Positions 28,176 through 38,512 of a stretch of DNA of 64,000 nt are shown piece after piece. Position 1 is the stretch's first letter. Every line of letters starts with the position of its first letter. The translations under genes were made by a program, and so were the position numbers. The notes below the pieces were generated by a model, which saw only the letters and a list, made by a program, of their open reading frames with translations, was not told the origin of the DNA and searched no databases. The stretch comes from Aquisediminimonas profunda (GTDB lineage Bacteria; Pseudomonadota; Alphaproteobacteria; Sphingomonadales; Sphingomonadaceae), in NCBI RefSeq assembly GCF_019443285.1, contig NZ_CP080327.1, positions 248,001 through 312,000 on the forward strand. Direction: 5' to 3'.

Positions 28176-29924
28176 ATGGCTCCGATCATCCGCTTCCTGA
28201 CTGCCAGCCTGCTTGCCGGGGCAAGCATGATGTCTGCCGCCCCCCTGTCTGCACAAGCACCGACCTGCCGCGCGCCAGCCGCAGGATCACTGCCCAAGCC
28301 CGCCAAGGTTCCCAAGAAGGATCGCGGAAAATTCTCGGTCGAAGCCGCGCCACGCCTGTCCACATTGGTGGCTCAGGCGATTTGCGACTCTGAAGCAAAG
28401 ATGGTCGCCGACAGGAACACGATGCCGCAAGGAGCGGCGCTTGGCATTTCGAACCAGGTGCTCAACACGGCGGCCGGGCGCCTCGAACTCATGGCACTGC
28501 CCGGAGTAGAGAGCGAACTGCAAAAGGCGCTCGCTGCGTTTGCGCGAAGCTGGCCCTATGCACAGTTGCCACGGCAACCCCGCATCCTGTTTCGCGCAAG
28601 CGATTCCTATGATGCCTATGCTCTGCCGGACAATACAATCGTCATGTCGACCGGCATTCTCCAGGCAGCGGACTCGGATTCGGAAGTCCTGTTCGTGCTG
28701 GCGCATGAATATGCGCACCTGTTGCTGGGACACCATTTGTCGCCAACTGTAAACAGCGGCGGGAACGCGCAATTGCTGGGCGCCGTTTCGACTGTCTATG
28801 TTGCAGGGTCGCTCGTATCCCAATTGCGCTCCAGCCGGGGATCCCTGTCGGCAATGGATGTAAACAGGGTCGATGACGCAACCAGAAGAGCCGCGACGCT
28901 TACCGAATCGCTGCGCTTTGCCCTGGACGACATCTTCACGCCCAGCTGGAGCCATGAACAGGAAGACGAGGCCGATGCCGTCGCGCTGGACCTGCTCATC
29001 CGGTCCAACAGCAGTATCGACAGTTACGCGAACGTCTTTGCCCGACTGCAAAAAATGATGGATCAGCAAACTGCTTCCCGCGCGAAGGGTAAGGCCACGG
29101 CCGAAAGCTCGCAGAAGGCGCTGGAGGCATCGTTGAAGCAAATCGGGTCCCTGCAATTGCTGGGAGCGGTCACCTCTGGCAGCACGCGCGGTCTTGCCTG
29201 GATGGGCGGCAAGCTTGCCCTGGGGCTAGGCGCGTCCGCGCTCTCGAACTCGGCGAATGCGATCCCAAAGGACACGCACTTGCCCCCCGAGGAGCGCCGC
29301 AAGGGGCTCGCCGCCTATTTCCAGGCGGGCTATCCGACAGCAGACCCGCCGATCGACACAGGCGCCATGGTCAAGCGATACAAGGCCCTGCCAGACTACA
29401 AGCGCGCGATTGCGCTCAAGGACACATATCTGAAGGCGCGGCAGGCCTATTTCTCGATGGATTTCACCGGGGCGATCACCCTGCTCAAGGGAATAGGGGC
29501 AGGGACGAAGACGGCGCCGACCTTTGTCAACTTCATGGCCGCGCTGGCAGCGCGCGACATGGGCAACAGTACGCAGGCCAAGCTCTACTATGAGGCCGCA
29601 CGAACGGGGACTGGCGTCCCCAATGTGCAAGTGTTCGAAAGCTATGCAGAAGCGCGGATTGCCGACCGCGACTTTGCCGGATCACAGATCGTGCTCAACG
29701 ATGCCCTCAACCGTTTTCGCGATGCAGATCATTTCCGCAGTATCGCGATCGAGCGTTCGGTTGCGGAAGGCAATGATGCCCTGGCGTCGAGCGACTATTC
29801 CTCCTGCCAGCAGGTCAAGGGCCGCGACTATATCCCAGCACGTTGCAAGGCGGCCTATCCGCAGGCTGCGGCCGCAGAGACAACGAAAAAGCCACGGATC
29901 CGGATCCCTGGCCTGCCCTTCTGA
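28176..29924 (+). CDS. Exported M48 family metalloprotease with C-terminal helical repeats
   Basis: A 582-residue periplasmic protease. A signal peptide covers residues 1-28 (ending LSAQAP). The M48 domain has the zinc site AHEYAHLLLGHH (H177, E178, H181) and the third ligand E265 in EQEDEADA. Between them a glycine-rich membrane-like stretch is seen, and the region after residue about 400 looks like TPR helices (YFSMDFTGAITLLKGIG, RDMGNSTQAKLYYEAA). This layout resembles BepA/YfgC-type outer-membrane quality-control proteases, though with extra segments. The ATG at 28176 follows AAGGA by 6 nt; another lies 6 nt upstream. The downstream TPR-CHAT gene begins 42 bp after the stop. Confidence 0.87.
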   Translation: MAPIIRFLTASLLAGASMMSAAPLSAQAPTCRAPAAGSLPKPAKVPKKDRGKFSVEAAPRLSTLVAQAICDSEAKMVADRNTMPQGAALGISNQVLNTAAGRLELMALPGVESELQKALAAFARSWPYAQLPRQPRILFRASDSYDAYALPDNTIVMSTGILQAADSDSEVLFVLAHEYAHLLLGHHLSPTVNSGGNAQLLGAVSTVYVAGSLVSQLRSSRGSLSAMDVNRVDDATRRAATLTESLRFALDDIFTPSWSHEQEDEADAVALDLLIRSNSSIDSYANVFARLQKMMDQQTASRAKGKATAESSQKALEASLKQIGSLQLLGAVTSGSTRGLAWMGGKLALGLGASALSNSANAIPKDTHLPPEERRKGLAAYFQAGYPTADPPIDTGAMVKRYKALPDYKRAIALKDTYLKARQAYFSMDFTGAITLLKGIGAGTKTAPTFVNFMAALAARDMGNSTQAKLYYEAARTGTGVPNVQVFESYAEARIADRDFAGSQIVLNDALNRFRDADHFRSIAIERSVAEGNDALASSDYSSCQQVKGRDYIPARCKAAYPQAAAAETTKKPRIRIPGLPF

Positions 29925-29966
29925 GCGCAATTGACAGCGGGACCCCTGCGCCCGACTGTTGCAGCC

Positions 29967-32900
29967 ATGAACCGATGGTTTTCCGCATTGCTCCTGATGG
30001 GCACCAGTGCCGGCCCATGCGGCGCACAGGCAATCAACAGTCCAGCAACGCTTGAGGCACTGACGGACCAGATTGAAACGGCAACGGCGAAGCACCGCTG
30101 GACGGATGCAATCCTGCTCGGTCAAAAGGCGCTGGCCATTGAGGAGGCGACCAAGGGCCAGAACGATCCCGAAGTTGGCGGCACATTGATGCTGATCGCG
30201 GGCTGGATGCGCGAGCTTGATCGCAATGCAGAAGCTGAGCCGCTGTTGCGCCGCTCGCTCCAGATCTTCGAGCAAAACTACGGCAAGGCCAATGCGTTTT
30301 CGATTTCCGCTTCCAACAATCTTGCCGCCACACTTGAGGCCCTTGGTCGGCTCGACGATGCGAACAAACTATATACGCGCACGCTGGACACAATGGTGCA
30401 ACGTTATGGTCCGTCGCACCGGCTGACTGCAATCAGCACCAACAACCTGGCGTTCAACCTTGCCCGGCAGGGTCGCTATCAGGACGCGCAGCCGCTCTAT
30501 GACAGGGCGTTGAAGATCGGCCGGGCAACGATGGACGATGACGATCCCGAACTTGCCCGGATTGAAAACAATGTTGCGAGCAACCTCACTGCACGTGGCC
30601 GCTACCTGCAAGCCGAACCGCTCTACAACCACGCCCTGAAGATTCGTCTTGCCGTCCTGGGTCCCGACGATCCGGATGTTGCGACAAGCTACAACAGCCT
30701 CGCATTCAACCTCTCGGCCCAGGGGCGACATGAAGATGCCGCGCCCCTTTTTGCGCGCGCCCTGGCCATCCGGGAGAAAATCAGCACCGAGGACCGGCGT
30801 GCTGCCACGAGCTACAACAATGTCGCCCACAACCTCAATGCGCGCGGGCGGCTGGCAGAGGCTGCACCCCTCTATGCACGGGCCTTGGCCATCTGGCAGA
30901 GACTCTATGGCGAAAAGAATGCCTTGACGGCGATTGGCCTCAGCAATGTGGCGACCAACCTTGAGGCCCAGGGCAGGATCGCCGACGCCCAGCCGTTGTT
31001 CGAGAGGGCGCTGAAGGCAAGGCTGGCCGTGCTCAACCCCAACCATCCGGACGTTGCGGGCAGTTATTTCAAACTGGCCCATAATTTTCGCCTGCAGGGC
31101 AAGTTCACGGATGCCGAGCCGAATTACCAGCGGGCCATTGGAATCCGGCGGAAAGTGCTTGGGCCGCTTCATCCTGATCTCGCTCTCGCGCTGGCAGATT
31201 ATGCGGAACTGGCCCTCGACATGGGCCCCACGCGCAGCGCCGATGCGCTGAAACTCTCCCGTGAGGCCGCCAGCATCGCCCGCACCCGCCGAAATCAGAG
31301 CCTCAGTGGGGAAGCAGCGGGCGATAGCGGCGCCGAACAACAGGCACTGGCACGCGCGCAAGGCGCCGATGCAGGCCGGATCGATCCGCTGGCACGCAGT
31401 TTCGGCACACTCCTCGAGTCGGACTGGATGCGCGCCGGTGCCACTGCGAATGAGGCCGAGATGCTGAAAGCCGAGGGTTTTGAAGCCGCACAGGATATGG
31501 AAACCTCGGTCGCTGCGCTGACCATGGCACAGACCGCGGCACGCACGGCAGCCGGCACCGGCCCGCTGACCGAGCTGGTCCGCCAGCAGCAGGACCTGTC
31601 GGCCAAGGGTCGCGAGCTCGATCATCGGCTGCTTTCGGCTCTCGCGACGGGAAACCAGCCGGAGGCGGACAGGCTGCGGACCGAAATCCAGCAAACAGGT
31701 GAAGCCCTGTCTGCCGCAGATGGGGCACTGCGCCGCCAATTCCCGGATTATGCCGAACTCGTCCAGCCGCGCGCCCTGTCCGTGGCGGATACCCGCAACC
31801 GGCTTTCCGGCGATGAGGCGCTCTTGCTGATCGTTCCGGTTGGCGATGACATTTTCAGCTTCGGAATTTCGAAGGACAAGGTCAGCTGGAACCGTGCAAC
31901 CGGCAAGACAGCGAGTGCGATCAAGGCCATCGGGCTTTTGAGATGCCAGATCGATCCGGGGCCCTGCGCCGCGTCCCTGAGCGAGGCAGAACTCACCGCA
32001 GGTGCGCCACCCAACTCCCCTTTCCTCGCCGACCAGTTGGCAGCGTATGACCGAGCGCGCGCCTACGCACTTTACCGCGATCTTGTTGCGCCCGTGGAGT
32101 CTGCCTTTGCCGGAAAGGCGAAACTGTTCGTGACGGTGACCGGCGGCTTGAGTGGCCTGCCGCTCGGTGTGCTGATCACCGAGCCACCGAAAGCGGGAGA
32201 AGACGGCGCGGACCCCTCAGTCCTTGCAAACTCGGCCTGGCTTTCGGATCGCTATGCCATAATTGGCCTGCCCTCTGTTTCAGTCTTGCGCGCCGTCAAG
32301 CGAAAGCCCGTGGCAAGCCGCGCCGGGGAAACGTTTATTGGCTATGGCGCACCCGTCCTTGGCGGTGCTGCCGCCGGAAAGAACACGCCAGCGGGAACGC
32401 GCGTCTTCCACGCTGCCGACAATGATGGGGCAACCCTGGCTGACCCTGATGTCCTCCGCCAGCTTGCGCCCTTGCCCGGCACGGCGCGTGAGCTTTCTGC
32501 AATGGCCGCTGTGTTCAAGGCTCCTCCCAGCGACATTCGGACTGGTGCGTCGGCAACGGAAACTGCGGTGCGCTCCGATGCAAACCTGGCGCAGGCGCGC
32601 GTCGTTGCCTTCGCGACACACGGCATCCTTCCAAGGGAAGTCTCGGGGATCGAGGAGCCGGGACTGGTCTTCACCCCGCCTGCACTGGCCAGTGCAGCAG
32701 ACGATGGCCTGCTTGCCGCTTCTGAAGTGGCTCGGCTCACGCTTGTTGCGGACTGGGTGCTGCTTTCTGCCTGCAATACGGCGTCATCAGACGGCACACC
32801 CGGAGCGGACAGCCTGTCGAGCCTTGCACGCTCATTTCTCTATGCGGGAGCCTCTGCCTTGCTGGCGAGCAACTGGCGCGTTTCCGACGAGGCGACCGCA

Positions 32901-33092
32901 GCGCTGACAGTTGAAACGCTCTCCAGCCGGTCCAGCAACGGAATTACGCGGGCCGAAGCCCTGCAACGTGCCATGCGGGCGGTGCGCACGGGCAAGCGTG
33001 CCGACGGCACGGCCATTCCCGGCTGGAATGAAAGCTGGGCCCACCCGGCCGCTTGGGGGGCTTTCACCGTGATCTCGAACGAAGACCGCTAG
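29967..33092 (+). CDS. Exported TPR-CHAT protein (putative caspase-like cysteine protease)
   Basis: A 1041-residue protein with a signal peptide (residues 1-23, ending GAQA), about eight kinesin-light-chain-like TPRs of 42 residues (residues about 60-400, with NNLAFNLARQGRYQDA as one unit), a helical linker, and a C-terminal CHAT domain from about residue 740. The clan CD catalytic dyad is intact: H885 in FATHG and C936 in LSACNTASSDG, both in the usual context. CHAT proteases cleave partner proteins when sensed by TPRs; export of such a protein is less usual. It is third in a row of three exported proteins. The partner and trigger are unknown. Confidence 0.9.
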   Translation: MNRWFSALLLMGTSAGPCGAQAINSPATLEALTDQIETATAKHRWTDAILLGQKALAIEEATKGQNDPEVGGTLMLIAGWMRELDRNAEAEPLLRRSLQIFEQNYGKANAFSISASNNLAATLEALGRLDDANKLYTRTLDTMVQRYGPSHRLTAISTNNLAFNLARQGRYQDAQPLYDRALKIGRATMDDDDPELARIENNVASNLTARGRYLQAEPLYNHALKIRLAVLGPDDPDVATSYNSLAFNLSAQGRHEDAAPLFARALAIREKISTEDRRAATSYNNVAHNLNARGRLAEAAPLYARALAIWQRLYGEKNALTAIGLSNVATNLEAQGRIADAQPLFERALKARLAVLNPNHPDVAGSYFKLAHNFRLQGKFTDAEPNYQRAIGIRRKVLGPLHPDLALALADYAELALDMGPTRSADALKLSREAASIARTRRNQSLSGEAAGDSGAEQQALARAQGADAGRIDPLARSFGTLLESDWMRAGATANEAEMLKAEGFEAAQDMETSVAALTMAQTAARTAAGTGPLTELVRQQQDLSAKGRELDHRLLSALATGNQPEADRLRTEIQQTGEALSAADGALRRQFPDYAELVQPRALSVADTRNRLSGDEALLLIVPVGDDIFSFGISKDKVSWNRATGKTASAIKAIGLLRCQIDPGPCAASLSEAELTAGAPPNSPFLADQLAAYDRARAYALYRDLVAPVESAFAGKAKLFVTVTGGLSGLPLGVLITEPPKAGEDGADPSVLANSAWLSDRYAIIGLPSVSVLRAVKRKPVASRAGETFIGYGAPVLGGAAAGKNTPAGTRVFHAADNDGATLADPDVLRQLAPLPGTARELSAMAAVFKAPPSDIRTGASATETAVRSDANLAQARVVAFATHGILPREVSGIEEPGLVFTPPALASAADDGLLAASEVARLTLVADWVLLSACNTASSDGTPGADSLSSLARSFLYAGASALLASNWRVSDEATAALTVETLSSRSSNGITRAEALQRAMRAVRTGKRADGTAIPGWNESWAHPAAWGAFTVISNEDR

Positions 33093-33096
33093 GCCC

Positions 33097-33267
33097 TCAG
33101 GCGATCATGCCCATGATGACAATGAACCAGCAGACAAAGCTGACGCCGAAGAAGGCCATATCGGTCAATGGCTCCTTTGAGGCTGGAGGTGCCTGACGCT
33201 GAACCACATGACTCCGACGAAACGGGTGACGTGCGGCTTCGCTGGTCAGGACAAGTGCTCTTCTCAT
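33097..33267 (-). CDS. Possible small protein with C-terminal membrane helix (56 aa)
   Basis: A 56-codon frame has an arginine-rich N-terminal half (RRALVLTSEAARHPFRR), a PPASKEPLTD linker and a C-terminal hydrophobic segment, MAFFGVSFVCWFIVIMGMIA, typical of a tail-anchored membrane peptide. The 20-residue tail alone could also be translated from an internal ATG preceded by GGAG. No strong ribosome binding site supports the longer start. It converges on the CHAT gene, 4 bp away. Confidence 0.4.
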   Translation of the reverse strand: MRRALVLTSEAARHPFRRSHVVQRQAPPASKEPLTDMAFFGVSFVCWFIVIMGMIA

Positions 33268-33351
33268 TGGAAGAGGTGTTAAGGTTTTGTTGACCATAAA
33301 GGCCAGCGACAAAGCTGGTTAATGGAACGTCGTGCCGGAGCGGGACAGAAT

Positions 33352-34146
33352 CTAGACCGAATTCTTGAGACGCAAGCTGCGGCGTATGATGAGCCACGGT
33401 GCCCAACGCGCAGCAAAGGCGATATTCTTGGCCGTCTTGCCGACCACTGTGTGGACTTTCTTGCCATGGGCTGCATCCCATACCGCCTGAGCGACGGTTT
33501 CAACCGGCGTGAATTCAAGACCGGCTTCCTTCACGCCTTCGCGTGCCGTCCGGTTGGATCCGGCAGCGGTGATGTCCAGCAAAGGCGTATCGATAAAGCT
33601 TGGCATGATCGAACGCACCTTGATGCCATGTTCGGCCCATTCGAGATTGAGCCCTTCGGTCAGCCCGCGCACAGCAAACTTGGTCGCGGAATAGGTGACA
33701 AGGCCCGGCGAACCATAAAGGCCGGCGGCCGAACAGGTGTTGACGAGGCAGGAACCGGGCGTCTGCTTCAGATAGTCGAGACCTGCTTCCGCACCATGCA
33801 GGACGCCCTTGAAGTTGATATCGACCAGCAGGTCATTGTCTTCGGGCGAAGTCGCCTCGAACAGGCCGCCGCGTGCAATGCCGGCATTATTGAACAATAT
33901 GTCGAGCCTGCCGCCCGAGGCGTCCCAGAATTCGGCCAGTGTGGTTTCCCATTGCCTGCGGTCCCGCACGTCCATGACATAGGTTGCGGATTGCCCTGCA
34001 GGCAGAAGTGCCGCTGTTTCGGCAAGGCCCGCCTTGTTGATATCGGCAAGGCCGACGAACCAGCCACGCCCGGCAAAAAACTGGGCCGTCGCCCGACCGA
34101 TGCCCGAGCCGCCGCCTGTGATGAAAATCGCCTTGCGCGTGACCAT
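33352..34146 (-). CDS. SDR family oxidoreductase
   Basis: The 264-residue protein has TGGGSGIGRATA for NAD(P) binding, DVRD, NNAGIARGG, a serine in NTCSAAGLYG and the catalytic YSATK. The C-terminal region FTPVETVAQAVWDAAHGK resembles classical SDRs that act on hydroxyl groups of lipids or aromatics. The ATG at 34146 is preferred over the one at 34185 because AAGAAGG lies just upstream and Rossmann residues begin directly after it. It is divergent from galE. Confidence 0.9.
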   Translation of the reverse strand: MVTRKAIFITGGGSGIGRATAQFFAGRGWFVGLADINKAGLAETAALLPAGQSATYVMDVRDRRQWETTLAEFWDASGGRLDILFNNAGIARGGLFEATSPEDNDLLVDINFKGVLHGAEAGLDYLKQTPGSCLVNTCSAAGLYGSPGLVTYSATKFAVRGLTEGLNLEWAEHGIKVRSIMPSFIDTPLLDITAAGSNRTAREGVKEAGLEFTPVETVAQAVWDAAHGKKVHTVVGKTAKNIAFAARWAPWLIIRRSLRLKNSV

Positions 34147-34292
34147 GATACAGACCTTCTTGCTTCGCTCTTTATCTCTGGTCATTGAACCGCGATGCCA
34201 TCCCGTTTCAAGCCCCGACCGCGCTTTTTCTTATCTCAGGGGCTGGCCGGGGATTTGCGCTTTGTTCAACCTTTGCCAATAAGGCGCCACTC

Positions 34293-35294
34293 ATGAGCGA
34301 AAAATTCCCCATTCTTGTGACCGGCGGCGCCGGTTATATCGGCAGCCACGCTGTTCTGGCCCTGCGCGACGCGGGCTGGCCTGTCGTCGTGATCGACAAT
34401 CTCGTCACCGGCTTTCGCTGGGCCGTTCCCGAAGGCGTCGGCTTTGTTGAAGCAGATATCGGCGATGCCCAAGCCGTTTCGGCAGCACTCACTGCCCATC
34501 AGATCGGTGCGATCATGCATTTTGCCGGATCGGTCGTCGTGCCGGAATCGGTCGAGGATCCGCTCAAATATTATCGTAACAACACAGCGAACAGCCGGAC
34601 TCTGCTCGAAGCTGCAGTGACATGCGGTGTGCGCCATTTCATCTTTTCCTCGACGGCTGCAACCTACGGCATTGCGGAGACGATTCCCGTTCGCGAAGAC
34701 AGCCCGAAGCGGCCGATCAACCCCTATGGCATGTCCAAGCTGATGACCGAATTCATGCTTGCCGATGTCGCCGCGGCACACCCGATCAACTATTGTGCAC
34801 TCCGCTATTTCAATGTGGCTGGTGCCGACCCGCAGCAGCGCACCGGACAATCGACGGCCGGCGCCACGCATCTCATCAAGGTTGCTGTCGAAGCGGCGAC
34901 CGGCAAGCGCGACCATGTCACGATTTTCGGAACCGATTTCGCGACGCCCGACGGAACCGGCGTGCGTGACTATATCCATGTGTCCGATCTTGCCGCAGCC
35001 CATGTCCATGCACTCGAAAAGCTCATCGCAGACCCCGCGTCGAGCCACACAATGAACTGCGGCTATGGCAAAGGCTTTTCGGTGAGCGAAGTGCTCGATG
35101 CAGTCGACCGGGCGACCAACCTCAAGATCGAACGCCGCTTCGAGGGACGCCGCGCGGGCGATCCGGATGCCCTGATTGCCGACAACAGCAAGATTCTTGC
35201 AACCCTTCCCTGGCGTCCGCAGCGCGATAATCTGGACCTGATGGTGAAGGATGCCCTTGCCTGGGAACGGGTCCTGGCCGAACGCGGCAAATAG
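34293..35294 (+). CDS. galE: UDP-glucose 4-epimerase
   Basis: The 333-residue extended SDR interconverts UDP-glucose and UDP-galactose for exopolysaccharide or glycolipid synthesis. GGAGYIGSH binds NAD, SSTAATYG holds the catalytic serine or threonine, and NPYGMSK the Y-x-x-x-K. RYFNVAGADP and TPDGTGVRDYIHV are GalE-specific sugar-nucleotide blocks. The ATG at 34293 begins directly before the Rossmann strand. A 6-bp hairpin (GGCCTT/AAGGCC) follows the stop, and thiL starts 40 bp later. Confidence 0.95.
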   Translation: MSEKFPILVTGGAGYIGSHAVLALRDAGWPVVVIDNLVTGFRWAVPEGVGFVEADIGDAQAVSAALTAHQIGAIMHFAGSVVVPESVEDPLKYYRNNTANSRTLLEAAVTCGVRHFIFSSTAATYGIAETIPVREDSPKRPINPYGMSKLMTEFMLADVAAAHPINYCALRYFNVAGADPQQRTGQSTAGATHLIKVAVEAATGKRDHVTIFGTDFATPDGTGVRDYIHVSDLAAAHVHALEKLIADPASSHTMNCGYGKGFSVSEVLDAVDRATNLKIERRFEGRRAGDPDALIADNSKILATLPWRPQRDNLDLMVKDALAWERVLAERGK

Positions 35295-35334
35295 GCCTTT
35301 CCAAGGCCGTTGCACCTCGGGCATGAGGCAGGCC

Positions 35335-36249
35335 ATGAACCCGGAACTGTCCTTCATCGACCAGCTGCGTTCCATCGCCACGCACCCCGCGGCCCGGGGT
35401 CTGCTCGACGATGCGGCTGTCCTTGACCTTGGCGGCACCCGACTCGTCCTGACGCTCGACACGCTGGTTGAAGGCGTCCACTACCTGCCAGAAGACCCTG
35501 CCGAAACCGTCGCATGGAAACTCGTTGCAGCAAACGTGTCCGATCTGGCGGCCAAGGGCGCAAAGCCGCTCGCAGCCCTCTCGTCCTACACGCTGACGGG
35601 CGATGCAACCTGGGATAGGTGCTTCATCACGGGTCTCGGCGAAGCGCTTGACCATTTCGGCATTGCCCTGATCGGCGGCGATACGGTTTCGGCCCGCGAA
35701 CGCTCGATCGGGCTGACGCTGATCGGAGAAACTGACGGACTTGTGCCCTCCCGCAGCGGTGCCCACGAAGGAGACGCCCTGTTCGTGACCGGCGTGATCG
35801 GCGATGCGGGCCTTGGCCTGGCAATCGCGCGCGGGGAGATGGCGGGCGCAGCCTCGCTGCTCGGCGCCTACCGCACGCCCGTCCCGCAGCTGGCTGCAGG
35901 AATGGCACTGGCACCCACGGTCAGTGCCATGATGGACGTGTCCGACGGGCTGCTGATTGACGCGCTGCGGCTGGCGGATGCCAGTGGGGTTGCCGCAATG
36001 ATAGATCTTGATGCTGTTCCGCTTTCCGCAGAATTCCGCGACTGTCGTGGAGATGATCGCGCAGCGCGGCTGATGGCGGCAACGGCCGGAGATGATTACC
36101 AGCTGCTCTTTGCGTCTGCCCGCCCGCTTCCCTCACTACCCTGCCCTGCCACCCGGATCGGGCAAATCGTGCGCGGCTCGGGCATCCATCTGCACGACCG
36201 TGACGGCGCCGTGCCGCTGCCCATGAAGCTTGGCTGGCTTCATCAATAG
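35335..36249 (+). CDS. thiL: Thiamine-monophosphate kinase
   Basis: The 304-residue enzyme phosphorylates thiamine phosphate to thiamine diphosphate. LLDDAAVL and DTLVEGVHY at the N-terminus form the conserved D-D-A-A-V metal site, ALIGGDTVSA and LTLIGET the ATP site, and MMDVSDGL the second Mg2+ site. The ATG at 35335 follows GAGG by 6 nt. It lies ahead of hppA, an arrangement I have seen described as common in sphingomonads; nusB, a frequent thiL neighbour, is not adjacent here. Confidence 0.93.
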   Translation: MNPELSFIDQLRSIATHPAARGLLDDAAVLDLGGTRLVLTLDTLVEGVHYLPEDPAETVAWKLVAANVSDLAAKGAKPLAALSSYTLTGDATWDRCFITGLGEALDHFGIALIGGDTVSARERSIGLTLIGETDGLVPSRSGAHEGDALFVTGVIGDAGLGLAIARGEMAGAASLLGAYRTPVPQLAAGMALAPTVSAMMDVSDGLLIDALRLADASGVAAMIDLDAVPLSAEFRDCRGDDRAARLMAATAGDDYQLLFASARPLPSLPCPATRIGQIVRGSGIHLHDRDGAVPLPMKLGWLHQ

Positions 36250-36378
36250 CCACACTGTCAGCGCCGAAAGCCTTGCCTTTGCGCGCAAAGCCCCTCTATA
36301 GCCCCGCCCGGATCCCGCAAACGGGAGGCTACAGCCTTTCGGGATCGTTCAATTCGCTGGGGGAAAGGGAATACCCTT

Positions 36379-38487
36379 ATGTCAATCGTTACCATTGCAA
36401 TCCTGTGTGGATTGCTTGCCGTTGTGTACGGCATCGTTACCAGCCGCCAGGTGCTTGGCGCTTCGGCCGGCAACGAAAAGATGCAGGAAATCGCCGCTGC
36501 AATCCAGGAAGGCGCTGGCGCCTATCTCGGGCGGCAGTATCGCACGATCGCCGTTGTCGGCCTGGTCGTGGCAGTTCTCGTTGCCTATTTTCTCGGCCCG
36601 CTTTCGGCCATAGGCTTTGTGCTTGGTTCGGTCCTTTCGGGCGCGACCGGCTTTATCGGGATGAACATCTCGGTGCGTGCCAACGTCCGGACGGCAGCCG
36701 CAGCCCAGGTGGGCCTGCAGGAAGGCCTGACCATGGCATTCCGCGCAGGCGCGATCACGGGCATGCTCGTGGCAGGTCTTGCCCTGCTCGCGATCTCGGT
36801 CTTCTTCTGGTATCTGACGGGCCCTGCCGGCCATGCCCCGAATGACCGCATCGTCGTCGATGCGCTTGTCGCGCTGGCCTTTGGTGCGTCGCTCATTTCC
36901 ATCTTCGCCCGTCTCGGCGGCGGCATCTTCACCAAGGCTGCCGACGTCGGCGCCGACCTCGTCGGCAAGGTCGAGGCCGGAATTCCAGAGGACGATCCCC
37001 GCAACCCGGCAGTTATTGCAGACAATGTTGGTGACAATGTGGGCGACTGCGCCGGCATGGCCGCCGACCTGTTCGAAACCTATGTCGTGACCATTGGCGC
37101 AACGATGGTTCTGCTCGCGCTCCTCGTGAAGGGCGCGGACAATATCCTCGGCCTGATGAGCCTGCCGCTCCTGATCGGCGGCGTCTGCGTCATCACCTCG
37201 ATCATCGGCACCTATTTCGTCCGTCTCGGCGGCGGAAAGAACATCATGGGCGCCATGTACAAGGGCTTCCTTGTGACGGCCGTGCTTTCGGCGATCGCAA
37301 TGTACCCGGTGATCCAATATGCCCTGGGCGACATGGAAACGGTGATCGGTGCCAATCTTGATGGCACAGGTGGATTTACCGGCCGGATGCTGTTCTATTG
37401 CTCGCTGCTCGGCCTTGTCATTACGGGCCTGATCATCTGGATCACCGAATATTACACGGGCACCAACTATCGCCCGGTGCGTTCGATCGCCAAGGCTTCG
37501 GAAACGGGCCATGGCACCAACGTGATCCAGGGTCTCGCGATCAGCCTTGAATCGACGGCATTGCCTACACTGGTGATCTGCGCGGGCATCATCATTGCAT
37601 ATCAGTTGGCTGGCCTGATCGGCATTGCCTTCTCTGCAACGGCGATGCTGGCACTCGCCGGCATGGTCGTGGCGCTCGATGCCTATGGTCCTGTCACCGA
37701 CAATGCCGGCGGCATTGCCGAAATGGCCGGGCTCGATGACTCGGTCCGTGAAAAGACCGACGCGCTTGACGCCGTGGGCAACACCACAAAGGCTGTGACC
37801 AAGGGCTATGCCATTGGCTCGGCCGGTCTTGCAGCACTCGTCCTGTTTGCAGCCTACACCACCGACCTTCGGGAATTCTTCCCCGATCTCCAGGTCAATT
37901 TCAGCCTTGAGAACCCCTATGTCATCGTCGGGCTCCTGCTCGGCGCGCTGCTCCCGTACCTGTTCGGTGCGATGGGCATGACGGCCGTGGGTCGTGCTGC
38001 GGGTGAAGTGGTGAAGGACGTCCGGGACCAGTTCGCAAAGAACCCCGGTATCATGACCTATGAAACCAAGCCGAACTATGCCCGCACGGTCGATCTCGTC
38101 ACCAAGGCGGCGATCCGCGAAATGATCATTCCATCGCTGCTGCCTGTGCTGGCACCGATCCTGGTCTATTTCGTGATCACGGCTGTTGCAGGGCAGGATA
38201 ACGGCTTTGCAGCGCTCGGTGCGCTTCTTCTTGGCGTGATCGTCGGCGGCCTGTTCGTCGCCATCTCGATGACGTCGGGCGGCGGTGCCTGGGACAATGC
38301 GAAGAAGTTCATCGAAGACGGCAACCACGGCGGCAAGGGCTCGGAAGCCCACAAGGCAGCCGTGACCGGCGATACGGTTGGCGATCCCTACAAGGATACA
38401 GCCGGCCCGGCCGTCAACCCGATGATCAAGATCACGAACATCGTGGCGCTCCTGCTGCTCGCAGCACTGGCGCATGGCGCGATGTAA
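36379..38487 (+). CDS. hppA: K+-insensitive pyrophosphate-energized proton pump
   Basis: The 702-residue inner-membrane H+-PPase couples pyrophosphate hydrolysis to proton export. About 16 membrane helices carry the substrate-binding [11 protein letters not shown] and [16 protein letters not shown] blocks and a C-terminal NAKKFIEDG segment. The sequence [10 protein letters not shown] has lysine where K+-dependent enzymes have alanine (GNTTAA), which marks the K+-independent class. It is a single gene ended by an intrinsic terminator. Confidence 0.97.
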   Translation: MSIVTIAILCGLLAVVYGIVTSRQVLGASAGNEKMQEIAAAIQEGAGAYLGRQYRTIAVVGLVVAVLVAYFLGPLSAIGFVLGSVLSGATGFIGMNISVRANVRTAAAAQVGLQEGLTMAFRAGAITGMLVAGLALLAISVFFWYLTGPAGHAPNDRIVVDALVALAFGASLISIFARLGGGIFTKAADVGADLVGKVEAGIPEDDPRNPAVIADNVGDNVGDCAGMAADLFETYVVTIGATMVLLALLVKGADNILGLMSLPLLIGGVCVITSIIGTYFVRLGGGKNIMGAMYKGFLVTAVLSAIAMYPVIQYALGDMETVIGANLDGTGGFTGRMLFYCSLLGLVITGLIIWITEYYTGTNYRPVRSIAKASETGHGTNVIQGLAISLESTALPTLVICAGIIIAYQLAGLIGIAFSATAMLALAGMVVALDAYGPVTDNAGGIAEMAGLDDSVREKTDALDAVGNTTKAVTKGYAIGSAGLAALVLFAAYTTDLREFFPDLQVNFSLENPYVIVGLLLGALLPYLFGAMGMTAVGRAAGEVVKDVRDQFAKNPGIMTYETKPNYARTVDLVTKAAIREMIIPSLLPVLAPILVYFVITAVAGQDNGFAALGALLLGVIVGGLFVAISMTSGGGAWDNAKKFIEDGNHGGKGSEAHKAAVTGDTVGDPYKDTAGPAVNPMIKITNIVALLLLAALAHGAM

Positions 38488-38512
38488 GCCGATCACATCA
38501 CCAAGGTCTGAA

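Noticed and set aside
30369-31739. Minus-strand ORF opposite the TPR-CHAT gene
   Set aside because: Its periodic look only mirrors the TPR repeats of the real gene.
34185-34292. Longer galE start upstream
   Set aside because: The added residues do not resemble GalE; the ATG at 34293 directly precedes the Rossmann strand.
36382-38496. Long minus-strand ORF of about 700 codons
   Set aside because: It is fully antisense to hppA and rich in H, D, R and Q from the reversed high-GC codon pattern; hppA has strong family motifs.
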